A DNA stretch of 11,656 nucleotides. Source: Pseudomonadota bacterium (GTDB lineage: Bacteria; Pseudomonadota; Alphaproteobacteria; Acetobacterales; Acetobacteraceae). The notes beneath the pieces were generated by a model. The model saw nothing but the letters and a program-made list of their open reading frames with translations, was not told where the DNA came from and searched no databases. This document shows positions 1 through 7,231 of this stretch, piece by piece. The stretch is from assembly GCA_021780935.1 (NCBI GenBank), contig JAJXXT010000117.1, forward strand, positions 1 to 11,656, written 5' to 3'. Every line of letters starts with the position of its first letter. The stretch's first letter is position 1. The position numbers and the translations under genes were made by a program.

Positions 1-164
1 TCGACCACGGCCTGCGCTTCCGCCCCATGACCCTGCCAGACCGCTTCATCGACCACGACAGCCAGAAAAACCAACTCGCCAACGCCGGCCTCGACACCCG
101 CGCCATCATCCAAACCGCCATCAACGCCCTCCAAACCAAACCAACCCTCGCCGCCCGGGCGTGA
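1..164 (+). CDS. dxs: 1-deoxy-D-xylulose-5-phosphate synthase, C-terminal end (partial)
   Basis: Only the last 53 codons are in the window, reading in the frame that starts at base 3 and ending with TGA at 162-164. The residues RPMTLPDRFIDHD, followed by an AGLDTRAI segment, match the conserved C-terminus of DXS, in the transketolase-like C-terminal domain. DXS condenses pyruvate and glyceraldehyde 3-phosphate, using thiamine diphosphate, into DXP, the first step of the MEP isoprenoid pathway. It therefore supplies precursor for the C30 hopanoid skeleton handled by the genes that follow. The stop codon overlaps the start of hpnM (TGATG), so it probably heads or belongs to the hopanoid operon. 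The last 20 or so codons are unusually rich in A and C (Asn, Gln, Lys, Thr) compared with the genes after it. The 5' end lies outside the window. Confidence 0.9.
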   Translation, partial: DHGLRFRPMTLPDRFIDHDSQKNQLANAGLDTRAIIQTAINALQTKPTLAARA

Positions 165-781
165 TGCTTCGCCGCACCCTGCTGCTGACCACGCTGCTGA
201 CCACGCTGCTGGCCCCGGCCGCTGCACAAGCCGCAACGGACCCCGCCGCGGCGCCGGTCGCGGCGTTTGGCAAGGCGCTGATCACGGCGATGAAAAACGG
301 GCCGTCGCAAAGCTTTACCCAGCGCGCGTCGGCCCTGCGGCCGGCGATCGAGGCCGCGTTCGACCTGCCGGTCATCCTCGCCCGATCCGTCGGCCTGGGC
401 TACGCGAACTTCACCGCGGCCCAGAAATCGGCCCTGCTCGCCGCCTTCACCGACTTCACCGTCGCTAGTTGGACGGCCAATTTCCACCGCTGGAGCGGCG
501 AGACCTTCCGCGTGCTGCCGCAGATCCGCAAACTCGGCGCCGAGGAAATCGTCGCCACCGAACTCGGTGTGCCCGGCAAGAAAGCCATCCCGTTCGACTT
601 CGTCATGCAGCAGGGCAAGGCTGGCTGGCAGGTTGTCGATATCCTGCTCGACGGCACGATCAGCCGGGTCGCTGTGCAGCGTTCCGATTTCCATGCCGAA
701 CTGGCCTCCGGCGGGCCGGATGCGCTCATCGCCTCGCTGAAGCGCAAGGCGGACCAGCTCGCCGGCGGCGGCAAGGGTTGA
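164..781 (+). CDS. hpnM: Hopanoid-associated periplasmic lipid-binding protein HpnM (MlaC/Ttg2D family)
   Basis: A 205-residue protein of the toluene-tolerance/MlaC family. Residues 1-23 form a signal peptide: RR, then a Leu/Thr-rich core, then cleavage after AQA. The mature part carries family signatures such as F-D-L-P near 65, G-L-G-Y-A-N-F near 77-84, an F-T-D-F segment and a V-D-I-L-L-D-G strand near 160. MlaC proteins ferry lipids across the periplasm. HpnM is thought to act with the RND-type exporter HpnN in moving hopanoids to the outer membrane; hpnN is not in this window. I chose ATG 164, which overlaps the dxs stop as TGATG; GTG 161 one codon earlier is equally possible. The 3' end overlaps the TTG start of hpnI. 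The assignment as HpnM rather than generic MlaC rests on the adjoining hpnI and hpnJ. Confidence 0.88.
   Translation: MLRRTLLLTTLLTTLLAPAAAQAATDPAAAPVAAFGKALITAMKNGPSQSFTQRASALRPAIEAAFDLPVILARSVGLGYANFTAAQKSALLAAFTDFTVASWTANFHRWSGETFRVLPQIRKLGAEEIVATELGVPGKKAIPFDFVMQQGKAGWQVVDILLDGTISRVAVQRSDFHAELASGGPDALIASLKRKADQLAGGGKG
182..211 (+). repeat. 12-bp tandem repeat in the hpnM signal peptide
   Basis: The unit CTGCTGACCACG occurs at 182-193 and 194-205 and a third half copy follows at 206-211. It encodes Leu-Leu-Thr-Thr repeats forming the hydrophobic core of the signal peptide. In-frame gain or loss of a unit would lengthen or shorten that core without disrupting the gene. Confidence 0.8.
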
Positions 782-1914
782 TCCTCGCTGACCTCCTCGC
801 CGTCGCGGCACTCGTGGGTCTGGCACAGGCCGCCGCGGGCCAGGTGCTGCTGCGCCGTTTTCTGCGCGGCGAGCCCGGGCACGGCACCGGCCCGGTCAGC
901 GTGCTGAAACCCATCGGCGGTGACGAACCGATGCTGGAGGCAGCACTGGAGACGCTGTTCCGGCAGGACCACCCCGAATTCCAGATCGTCCTCGGCGTGC
1001 AGACCCCGGCCGATCCCGCACTCGCCGCCATCGCCCGGCTGCGCGCGCGCTACCCCGATCGGCACGTGGCGCTGGTGGTCAACCCCACACGCCACGGCAG
1101 CAACGGCAAGGTCTCCAACCTCATCAACATGCTGCCGGCGGCGCAGCACCCGACGCTGGTGATCGCGGATGCCGACGTGCATGCGCCGAGCGACTGGCTC
1201 GCCAACGTGGTGGCGACGCTGGACCGACCCGGCATCGGCCTCGTCACCACGCTTTACACGGGGCTGCCGGCCGATCGGGGTATGGTCGGCGCGCTCGGCG
1301 CCGCCGCGATCACCCACGGGTTTCTGCCCGGCGCGCTGCTGGCCCGGGCGCTCGGCCGGCGGGATTGCTTCGGCTCGACCATGGCGCTGCGCCGGGCGAC
1401 GCTGGAGGCGGCCGGCGGGTTCGCGGCCCTTGCGGACCACCTCGCCGACGACAATCTGCTGGGCGTGCTGGTCAAGCGCCAGGGCCTCGACATAGCGCTC
1501 GCCCGCAGCATCGTCGCGACGACGGTCCCGGAGACCCGGCTGGCCGCGCTGTTCGGCCACGAGTTGCGCTGGGCGCGCACCATCCGCCGGCTCGAACCCG
1601 GCGGCCACGCCGCCTCCGTGGTGCAATTCCCGCTGTTCTGGGCGGCGCTGGCGGCGGCATTGGATGGACGTTTCCTCTGGCTGTTCGCCGCCGTCTGGAC
1701 CGGTCGCGCGCTGCTGGCCCTGGCCGCCGAGCGCCGCCTCGCCCCGCGCGGCGCCGCCAGCCCTTGGCTCACCACCCTGCTGTGGCCATGGCGCGATATT
1801 TTCTCGGTTGTGGTATGGGGCGCCAGTTTCCTCTCCGACACCGTTTCCTGGCGGGGTGCGCTGCTTCACGCCGCCCCCGTGCCGCACGACACCATGGGAC
1901 ACCAGACGCGATGA
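778..1914 (+). CDS. hpnI: Hopanoid glycosyltransferase HpnI (ceramide glucosyltransferase-like, GT2/GT21)
   Basis: A 378-residue integral membrane glycosyltransferase. It begins with a hydrophobic N-terminal segment (residues 2-25), then a GT-A domain with the V-L-K-P entry near 41, the N-G-K-V-S-N-L motif near 108, the A-D-A-D-V metal motif (D131, D133), the H-L-A-D-D acceptor motif (D224, D225) and L-R-W-A-R-T (R264, W265), equivalent to the (Q/R)xxRW motif of ceramide glucosyltransferases. Hydrophobic helices follow, and the family R-D-I-F...W-R-G tail. In Burkholderia HpnI adds N-acetylglucosamine to bacteriohopanetetrol, which leads to BHT glucosamine and the cyclitol ether. The start is TTG 778, overlapping the hpnM stop as TTGA. 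A GTG at 814 is possible but would cut the first membrane segment. The 3' end overlaps hpnJ as ATGA. Confidence 0.9.
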   Translation: MILADLLAVAALVGLAQAAAGQVLLRRFLRGEPGHGTGPVSVLKPIGGDEPMLEAALETLFRQDHPEFQIVLGVQTPADPALAAIARLRARYPDRHVALVVNPTRHGSNGKVSNLINMLPAAQHPTLVIADADVHAPSDWLANVVATLDRPGIGLVTTLYTGLPADRGMVGALGAAAITHGFLPGALLARALGRRDCFGSTMALRRATLEAAGGFAALADHLADDNLLGVLVKRQGLDIALARSIVATTVPETRLAALFGHELRWARTIRRLEPGGHAASVVQFPLFWAALAAALDGRFLWLFAAVWTGRALLALAAERRLAPRGAASPWLTTLLWPWRDIFSVVVWGASFLSDTVSWRGALLHAAPVPHDTMGHQTR

Positions 1915-3338
1915 TGAAAACGCTCTTCCTCCAGCCTCCCTCCTTCGACGGGTTCGACGGCGGCGCCGGCTCGCGCTACCAGGCGCGGCGGGAAATCCGC
2001 AGCTTCTGGTTTCCCACCTGGCTCGCCCAGCCCGCGGCCCTCGTGCCCGGCAGCAAGCTGATCGACGCGCCGCCCGCCGGCATCAGCATGGCGAAGGTGC
2101 TTGAGGAAGCACCGCGCCAGGAGCTGTGCGTCATCCACACCTCCACCCCCTCCTTCGCCTCCGACGCGCGGGTCGCGGCAAAGCTCAAGGAGGCGAACCC
2201 GCGCATGAAGATCGGCCTCGTCGGCGCCAAGGTCGCCGTGCAGCCGCGCGAGAGCCTGCGCGACGCGCCGGCGGTGGATTTCGTCGCCCGCAACGAGTTC
2301 GACTTCACCATCAAGGAGATCGCCGAGGGGCGGGATTTCGCCGCGGTGGACGGCATTTCGTTCCGTGATGCTAACGGCGCCATCGTCGAGAACAAGGATC
2401 GCGCCGTCCTCGAGGACATGGATTCGCTGCCCTTCGTCACCGAGGTCTACAAGCGCGATCTGCGCATCGAGGATTACTTCATCGGCTACCTCAAGCACCC
2501 GTATGTCAGCCTCTACACCGGCCGCGGCTGCAAGAGCCGCTGCACCTTCTGCCTCTGGCCACAGACCGTGGGCGGGCACCGCTATCGCGTGCGTTCCGTC
2601 GAACACGTGGCCGAGGAGGTGAAGCTCGCGCAAAAACTGTTCCCGCAGATGCGCGAGCTGTTCTTCGACGACGACACCTTTACCGACAACCTGCCGCGCG
2701 CCGAGGCGATCGCGCGCGAGCTTGGCAAGCTCGGCGTCACCTGGTCCTGCAACGCAAAGGCCAATGTGCCGCGCGCGACGCTGAAGGTGCTGCGCGATAA
2801 CGGGCTGCGACTGCTGCTGGTCGGCTACGAGAGCGGCAACCAGCAGATCCTGCACAACATCAAGAAGGGCATGCGCATTGAGGTCGCGAAGCAGTTCACC
2901 CGCGACTGCCACGATCTTGGCATCAAGATCCACGGCACCTTCATCCTCGGCCTGCCCGGCGAGACCAAGGAGACCATCGGCGAGACTATTCATTTCGCGA
3001 AGGAAATAAACCCGCACACCCTGCAGGTCTCGCTCGCCGCCCCCTATCCCGGCACGTTCCTGCATGCCCAGGCGGTGGAGAATGGCTGGCTCGACGCGGG
3101 CCACGCGGAGCTGATCGACGATCATGGCGTGCAGATCGCCCCGCTGCACTATCCCCACCTCTCGCACACCGAGATTTTCGACAGCGTCGAGACCTTTTAT
3201 CGCAAATTCTACCTGCGCGCGCCGAAGATCGCCGAGATCGTGGGCGAGATGGTGACCAGCCCGCAGATGATGAAGCGGCGGCTGCGCGAGGGCGTCGAGT
3301 TCTTCCAGTTCCTGCGCGAGCGCAAGCAGGCGGCATAA
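1911..3338 (+). CDS. hpnJ: Hopanoid biosynthesis radical SAM protein HpnJ
   Basis: A 475-residue B12-binding-type radical SAM protein. The N-terminal part (about 1-150) looks like a cobalamin-binding Rossmann fold, beginning K-T-L-F-L-Q-P-P. The radical SAM domain carries CKSRCTFC with C207, C211 and C214, the CxxxCxxC cluster ligands, followed by F-F-D-D-D-T-F and a later G-Y-E-S-G motif. HpnJ is needed to turn BHT glucosamine into BHT cyclitol ether in Burkholderia. ATG 1911 overlaps the hpnI stop (ATGA); a second ATG follows at 1914. The length is normal for the family. It closes the + strand operon, 85 bases before the stop of the convergent OpgH-like gene. HpnK, which should deacetylate the HpnI product before HpnJ acts, is not adjacent here. 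Confidence 0.93.
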   Translation: MMKTLFLQPPSFDGFDGGAGSRYQARREIRSFWFPTWLAQPAALVPGSKLIDAPPAGISMAKVLEEAPRQELCVIHTSTPSFASDARVAAKLKEANPRMKIGLVGAKVAVQPRESLRDAPAVDFVARNEFDFTIKEIAEGRDFAAVDGISFRDANGAIVENKDRAVLEDMDSLPFVTEVYKRDLRIEDYFIGYLKHPYVSLYTGRGCKSRCTFCLWPQTVGGHRYRVRSVEHVAEEVKLAQKLFPQMRELFFDDDTFTDNLPRAEAIARELGKLGVTWSCNAKANVPRATLKVLRDNGLRLLLVGYESGNQQILHNIKKGMRIEVAKQFTRDCHDLGIKIHGTFILGLPGETKETIGETIHFAKEINPHTLQVSLAAPYPGTFLHAQAVENGWLDAGHAELIDDHGVQIAPLHYPHLSHTEIFDSVETFYRKFYLRAPKIAEIVGEMVTSPQMMKRRLREGVEFFQFLRERKQAA

Positions 3339-3359
3339 CCCCCCACGGCATGAGGCCGG

Positions 3360-3429
3360 CCGGACCGCCGGGATAACCGTCCGGTTGGGATCAGGGAAGG
3401 CCGGGATCACCGTTGGGTCGAGATCAGGG
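3360..3429. repeat. Imperfect direct repeat and weak hairpin between convergent genes
   Basis: The 85-base gap between the hpnJ stop and the OpgH-like stop holds two related copies. GCCGGGATAACCGT is at 3367-3380 and GCCGGGATCACCGT at 3400-3413 (13 of 14 match), each followed by a TGGG and an ATCAGGG block, with a period of about 33 bases. The second copy runs into the last codons of the OpgH-like gene. A 6-bp stem (CCGGAC 3360-3365 with GTCCGG 3379-3384, 13-base loop) overlaps the first copy but has no T tract, so it is not a clear intrinsic terminator. GGCCGGCC at 3354-3361 is a perfect 8-base palindrome. Confidence 0.5.
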
Positions 3430-5058
3430 GCGGGCGCGTTCCTCCGGCATCGCCGCGATGCCGTGTGTCGCCAGCCACGACCCGAAGCGTGGGCTCGCGG
3501 TCAGCAGCGCGAACGGCACCGCGAGCGGCAGCCCGGCGATGAACGGAGCGACGAGCACGGCGGTCCATCCCGCGTGCAGGAACCCCGCCCACAGCAGCGC
3601 GCCCAGCACCGTGTGCGGCAGAAAGCGCAGCACGCCCTCCCCCACGCCGAGAGGCCGGGATTCCCGCCGCCGCACCGCGCCGCCCAGCATCAGCGCCAGC
3701 GTGCGCGAGACCGGCTCGATCGCCTCGAACAGCAGCGCGAAGGCGGTTTCCGCCGCGATAGAGCGCCACAGCGCCGCCGTGCCGCCATAGCGCGCCCGCG
3801 CCCGTGGCCGCAGCAGCAATTCGGCATAGCCCAGCAGCTTCGGCGCATGCAGGGTGAGCCACGCAACGTAAAACAGCGCCACCCCGCCCGGCGCCACCGC
3901 CCCGCGCCAGGCGAGCCAGGCCGCGAGGGCCGCCATCACCACGGTCAGCGGCGCCACCAGCCCCGGCCACAGCACCCGCAGCAGATGCAGGCGGCCCATC
4001 GCCAGCAGGCCGCGCCCGAGAATCAGACGGCGGTATGGCCAGGCGCGGCCGCGACCGAGCGCCTCACGCCGCTCGAACGCCAGGACATCCGCGGGCCCCG
4101 CCTCATAGGATCCCCGCGAATCCGGCCACATCATCACCCCCCAGTGCGCCGCACGCAGCAGCGCCGCCGACACCGCCTCGCAACCGGGCAGGGCACCATC
4201 CGCCCGCCGCGGTACGCGCCCGTGCTCGCGCAACGGCGCGATGCGCAGCGCCGCGTTATGACCCCGATAGGAACCGGCATCGCCCTGCCACCACGCCTGC
4301 CCCGTCGCCCGGATGCGCATCACCGCGCGGTCGCCGAACTGGAAAAGCCGCGGGAACGGCCGGGTCGCCGGCAGCCCCGCCGTGAGGTGCTGCACGATGC
4401 CGAGATCGCGCCGCGCCTGCAGGATGCGCACAAGGCGCAACACAGCGTCCGCCGCCATCACCGAGCCTGCGTCGAGCACGACCGCGAACTCGAACCCGTC
4501 GAGGCCATCGAGGAAACCGAGAATCCCCGCAGGCTCGCCCCCGCCCTCGCGCCGGCGATAGCCAATGCGCGGATGTGCGGCGACGGCGAGGCGCTCCGCC
4601 TCCAGCGCCGGGACCTCGGATGACCCCGTCAGCATGGCCGTCTCTGACAGCACGAAGGCGGCAAACCGGTCGCCCCAGCGGGAGGCATCGAGGCCGGCGA
4701 GCAGGGTTTCGAGGTTTTCCAGAATCGGCCCGAGCGGCTCACCACGCACCGCGACCACGATCGCGGTCCGCGTCGTCACGCTGTCCTCGTCCGACCACAG
4801 GCCCGGCAGCACCTCGGCCGGCGGGTCATGCGCGAGCAGGCGCAGCAGAAATCCCACGACGCCATCGGCGGCCGCCAGCCCCAGCGAGGGTGCGACGGCG
4901 ACGCCGCCCACCAGCAGCCCAAGCGTTGCCGGTCCCCAGCCGATGTCGGCGAGGATGGCGCGCAGCCAGGAAAGCTCCGCCAGCGCCACCACGATGGCGA
5001 GCACCGCGACGGCAAGACGGCGCAGAGACAGGCGGATTTCTTCCATGGCCTCCGACAT
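3424..5058 (-). CDS. mdoH: OpgH/MdoH-like membrane glycosyltransferase with degenerate active site
   Basis: A 544-residue membrane protein aligned by eye to glucan glucosyltransferase OpgH, which makes osmoregulated periplasmic glucan. Kept features are two N-terminal hydrophobic segments (about 13-35 and 43-72), the S-Y-R-G-H-N-A-A-L-R block (263-272), the H-W-G-V segment, G-S-Y-E (316-319) and a hydrophobic C-terminal half with several likely membrane helices. Key motifs differ: the usual DADS is DAGS (D196, G198), the KSGN region reads EPAG (175-178), SHD reads GCE (292-294), and the RRW region reads A-L-G (333-335). It is shorter than E. coli OpgH, and no opgG partner lies beside it. The start may be 5058 or the second ATG at 5046, which has GGAGG just upstream. 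It could be a pseudoenzyme or a transferase with changed chemistry. Family membership is fairly sure; activity is doubtful. Confidence 0.75.
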   Translation of the reverse strand: MSEAMEEIRLSLRRLAVAVLAIVVALAELSWLRAILADIGWGPATLGLLVGGVAVAPSLGLAAADGVVGFLLRLLAHDPPAEVLPGLWSDEDSVTTRTAIVVAVRGEPLGPILENLETLLAGLDASRWGDRFAAFVLSETAMLTGSSEVPALEAERLAVAAHPRIGYRRREGGGEPAGILGFLDGLDGFEFAVVLDAGSVMAADAVLRLVRILQARRDLGIVQHLTAGLPATRPFPRLFQFGDRAVMRIRATGQAWWQGDAGSYRGHNAALRIAPLREHGRVPRRADGALPGCEAVSAALLRAAHWGVMMWPDSRGSYEAGPADVLAFERREALGRGRAWPYRRLILGRGLLAMGRLHLLRVLWPGLVAPLTVVMAALAAWLAWRGAVAPGGVALFYVAWLTLHAPKLLGYAELLLRPRARARYGGTAALWRSIAAETAFALLFEAIEPVSRTLALMLGGAVRRRESRPLGVGEGVLRFLPHTVLGALLWAGFLHAGWTAVLVAPFIAGLPLAVPFALLTASPRFGSWLATHGIAAMPEERARP

Positions 5059-5092
5059 GGCCCGAAGCCGCCGCGCTGGCTAGAGTCGGGGC
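5059..5092. promoter_or_regulatory. Short divergent intergenic gap, presumed overlapping promoters
   Basis: Thirty-four bases separate the divergent starts of the OpgH-like gene and the GT4 gene. Any promoters must overlap each other or the coding ends. I could not identify convincing -35/-10 hexamers. The entry is based on geometry, not on a motif. Confidence 0.25.
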
Positions 5093-6196
5093 GTGTTGGA
5101 GAAAGCCAAGCCGCGCGCCGCCATGGTGCTTCCGCCGCGTGAGGGGTTCGCCCCGGGCCGCGCCGGCGCCATCGGGCTGATCCTCGGTGCCCTCGCCGGG
5201 GCCGACAGCGCGTTCGAGCAGCTTGTCATCGGCCCGCCGCAGCCGGAGGTGTTTGCCGGCGGCGCCTATCGCCCGATCACCTGGCCTTGGTGGCCCGGTC
5301 CGCTCGCCACACGATACGCGCGTGCCGTCACCGCCGCGCTGCGCCGCCTGCGCCCGGCGATCGTGGAGGTGCACAACCGGCCGGAACTGGCGCTGCACCT
5401 GGCACGGCACCTCGACCTGCCGGTGATCCTGGTGTTGCACAATCGGCTGGATGGCCGCCAGGCGACCCATCGCGCGGCCCTGTTTCGCCGCGTCCGGGTC
5501 GCGGCGGTCTCCGACTGGCTGCGCCGCGACACGATCGGCACCGTGCCGGGCGCGGACACGGCGGTCCTGCCGAACCCGATCGACCTGCGGATGATCCCCC
5601 CTGCCGGCCCGCGCGCCGAGACGATCCTGTTCGCCGGCCGCATCGTCGCGGATAAGGGGGCGGATGCTTTCATCGCCGCATGTGCCCTGGCCCTGCCGCG
5701 CCTTGGCGGATGGACCGCGACCATGATCGGCGCCGACCGCTTCGGCTCTCTCTCACCGCAAACCCCCTATCTTGCCCGTCTGCGCACCGAGGCCGCGGCC
5801 GCCGGCGTCGCCATGCCCGGCTATCAGCCGCACGCAGCGGTGCTGGCGGCGATGGCCGAAGCCGCGATCGTCGCCGTGCCGAGCCGCTGGCCGGAACCCT
5901 TCGGCATGGTGGCGCTGGAGGCGATGGCCTGTGGCGCGGCGCTCGCCTACGCCAGGCGCGGCGGCCTGCCGGACGTGGTGGGCGAGGCGGGTGTCGCCAT
6001 CGACCCCGACGACCCGGCGGCGATGGCGGAAACCCTGGTGGCGCTGGCCCGCGACCCCGTGCGCCGCGCGGCGCTGGCGGCTTCCGGCCGGGCCCGGGCG
6101 GAACGGTTTTCGCTGCCGGCGGCGATTGCCCGGCTCGATGCGCTGCGCCGCGATGTGCTCGCGGCATGGCCGCCGGGCGCTGGCCGCCCTATATAG
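5093..6196 (+). CDS. GT4 family glycosyltransferase
   Basis: A 367-residue cytoplasmic GT-B glycosyltransferase of the GT4 (group 1) family. The N-terminal acceptor half includes V-E-V-H-N-R-P-E near 91-98 and V-S-D-W-L near 139-143. The C-terminal donor half has F-A-G-R-I-V-A-D-K-G (180-189) and PSRWPEPFGMVALEAMACG (263-281), which contains the E-x7-E nucleotide-sugar signature (E268, E276). The acceptor cannot be read from sequence; a lipid, LPS or capsule glycan is possible, and the hopanoid genes nearby make a hopanoid head group conceivable but unproven. GTG 5093 gives the longest product; TTG 5096 and ATG 5123 are alternatives, and ATG 5123 would leave more room for a promoter. No strong ribosome site decides between them. 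Confidence 0.87.
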   Translation: MLEKAKPRAAMVLPPREGFAPGRAGAIGLILGALAGADSAFEQLVIGPPQPEVFAGGAYRPITWPWWPGPLATRYARAVTAALRRLRPAIVEVHNRPELALHLARHLDLPVILVLHNRLDGRQATHRAALFRRVRVAAVSDWLRRDTIGTVPGADTAVLPNPIDLRMIPPAGPRAETILFAGRIVADKGADAFIAACALALPRLGGWTATMIGADRFGSLSPQTPYLARLRTEAAAAGVAMPGYQPHAAVLAAMAEAAIVAVPSRWPEPFGMVALEAMACGAALAYARRGGLPDVVGEAGVAIDPDDPAAMAETLVALARDPVRRAALAASGRARAERFSLPAAIARLDALRRDVLAAWPPGAGRPI

Positions 6197-6256
6197 GGGT
6201 CCGTTCCAACCAGTGTCCCACCCACAGCGCGTATTTCCACAGCGCCCGAGGTTGTC
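6197..6256 (+). promoter_or_regulatory. Leader of the G3E GTPase operon
   Basis: This 60-base gap probably carries the promoter for the operon that follows. It contains a 9-base direct repeat, CCACAGCGC at 6222-6230 and 6237-6245, and a ribosome site GAGG at 6248-6251, five bases before ATG 6257. I see no AT-rich palindrome of the Zur type. A role for the repeat is speculative. Confidence 0.35.
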
Positions 6257-7231
6257 ATGTCCGCGAGCCAAACCCCCGAGCAGATACCCGTCACCGTCCT
6301 CACCGGCTATCTCGGTGCCGGCAAGACCACGCTGCTGAACCGCATCCTCACCGAGCAGCACGGCCGCAAATACGCCGTCGTCGTCAACGAGTTCGGCGAA
6401 CTCGGTATCGACAACGACCTCGTCGTCGACACCGACGAGGAAGTCTTCGAGATGAACAACGGCTGCATCTGCTGCACGGTGCGCGGCGACCTCATCCGCA
6501 TCGTCGGCGGGTTGATGAAGCGGCGCGACAAATTCGACGGCATCATCATCGAGACCACCGGCCTCGCGAACCCTGCCCCGGTGGCGCAGACCTTCTTCGT
6601 GGACGAGGATGTGCGCGCCCGCACCCGGCTCGACGCGATCGTGACGGTGGTGGACGCCAAGCACCTGCCCGCGCGCCTCGCCGACAGCCACGAGGCCGCC
6701 GACCAGATCGCCTTCGCCGACGTCATCGTGCTCAACAAGACCGACCTGGTGACGCCAGCCGAGCTGGAGGCGGTCGAGGCCAGGATCCGGGAGATCAACC
6801 GCTTCGCCGTGATCCACCGCGCCGACCACGGCAACGTGCCGGTCACCCAGTTGCTCGACCAGGGCGCCTTCGACCTCGAGCGCGTGCTGGCCCGTGTGCC
6901 GGAGTTCCTGACCGATGACGCGCACGAGCATAACGACGACGTGAGCAGTCTGTCCTTTTCGGTGGAGGAGGACCTGGACGCCGAGAAATTCAACGCCTGG
7001 ATCGGCGCCCTGCTCGCCGACCAGGGGCCGGACCTGCTGCGCACCAAGGGCATCCTCGCCTATAAGGGCGATGATCGGCGCTTTGCGTTCCAGGCCGTGC
7101 ACATGATCGCCGACGGAGCCTATATCGGTCCGTGGCGGGATGGCGAGAAGCGCGAGAGCCGCATCGTGTTCATCGGCCGCAATCTCAACCGGCCGCGGCT
7201 GCGCCGGGGCTTCGAGGCGTGCCGCGCTTGA
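6257..7231 (+). CDS. G3E GTPase, CobW/COG0523 family putative metallochaperone
   Basis: A 324-residue P-loop GTPase. The Walker A motif is GYLGAGKT (17-24), N-E-F-G-E-L-G-I-D follows (44-52), and the metal-binding GCICC motif gives C70, C72 and C73. I-E-T-T-G-L-A-N-P (98-106) and the guanine-specifying NKTD (160-163) complete the G domain. A CobW C-terminal domain follows, with L-L-R-T-K-G-I-L. The His-rich loop of many COG0523 proteins is reduced to H-E-H (residues 223-225). The family delivers Zn, Co, Ni or Fe to client proteins using GTP hydrolysis. The metal here is unknown: pairing with a WD40 gene suggests a housekeeping zinc-type COG0523 member, while the cobalt-type nitrile hydratase 2.7 kb away raises another possible client. 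ATG 6257 has a good GAGG site. Confidence 0.9.
   Translation: MSASQTPEQIPVTVLTGYLGAGKTTLLNRILTEQHGRKYAVVVNEFGELGIDNDLVVDTDEEVFEMNNGCICCTVRGDLIRIVGGLMKRRDKFDGIIIETTGLANPAPVAQTFFVDEDVRARTRLDAIVTVVDAKHLPARLADSHEAADQIAFADVIVLNKTDLVTPAELEAVEARIREINRFAVIHRADHGNVPVTQLLDQGAFDLERVLARVPEFLTDDAHEHNDDVSSLSFSVEEDLDAEKFNAWIGALLADQGPDLLRTKGILAYKGDDRRFAFQAVHMIADGAYIGPWRDGEKRESRIVFIGRNLNRPRLRRGFEACRA

Noticed and set aside
400..1902. 500-codon open frame on the minus strand opposite hpnM/hpnI
   Set aside because: It lies fully antisense to two well-recognised genes, is rich in Arg, Gly and Gln with no domain, and is what high-GC DNA gives by chance.
3360..3384. Intrinsic terminator after hpnJ
   Set aside because: The stem is only 6 bp with a 13-base loop and no T tract on either strand, so it was kept only as part of the repeat entry.
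1866..3410. 514-codon open frame on the minus strand opposite hpnJ
   Set aside because: It mirrors hpnJ, has no recognisable motif, and hpnJ carries the complete radical SAM signature.
3385..4623. 412-codon open frame on the plus strand opposite the OpgH-like gene
   Set aside because: The product is a low-complexity Arg/Gln/Pro sequence, while the minus strand gives membrane helices and OpgH motifs. I considered whether this made the OpgH-like gene spurious and concluded it did not.
6187..6196. TATATAG as a -10 promoter element for the G3E GTPase
   Set aside because: It coincides with the last codons and stop of the GT4 gene, and no matching -35 element could be identified.
6197..6256. Zur operator or cobalamin riboswitch ahead of the G3E GTPase
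   Set aside because: No AT-rich palindrome is present, and 60 bases is too short for a B12 riboswitch.
5753..7102. 449-codon minus-strand frame opposite the GT4 and G3E GTPase genes
   Set aside because: It is a shadow of two genes with clear catalytic motifs on the other strand.
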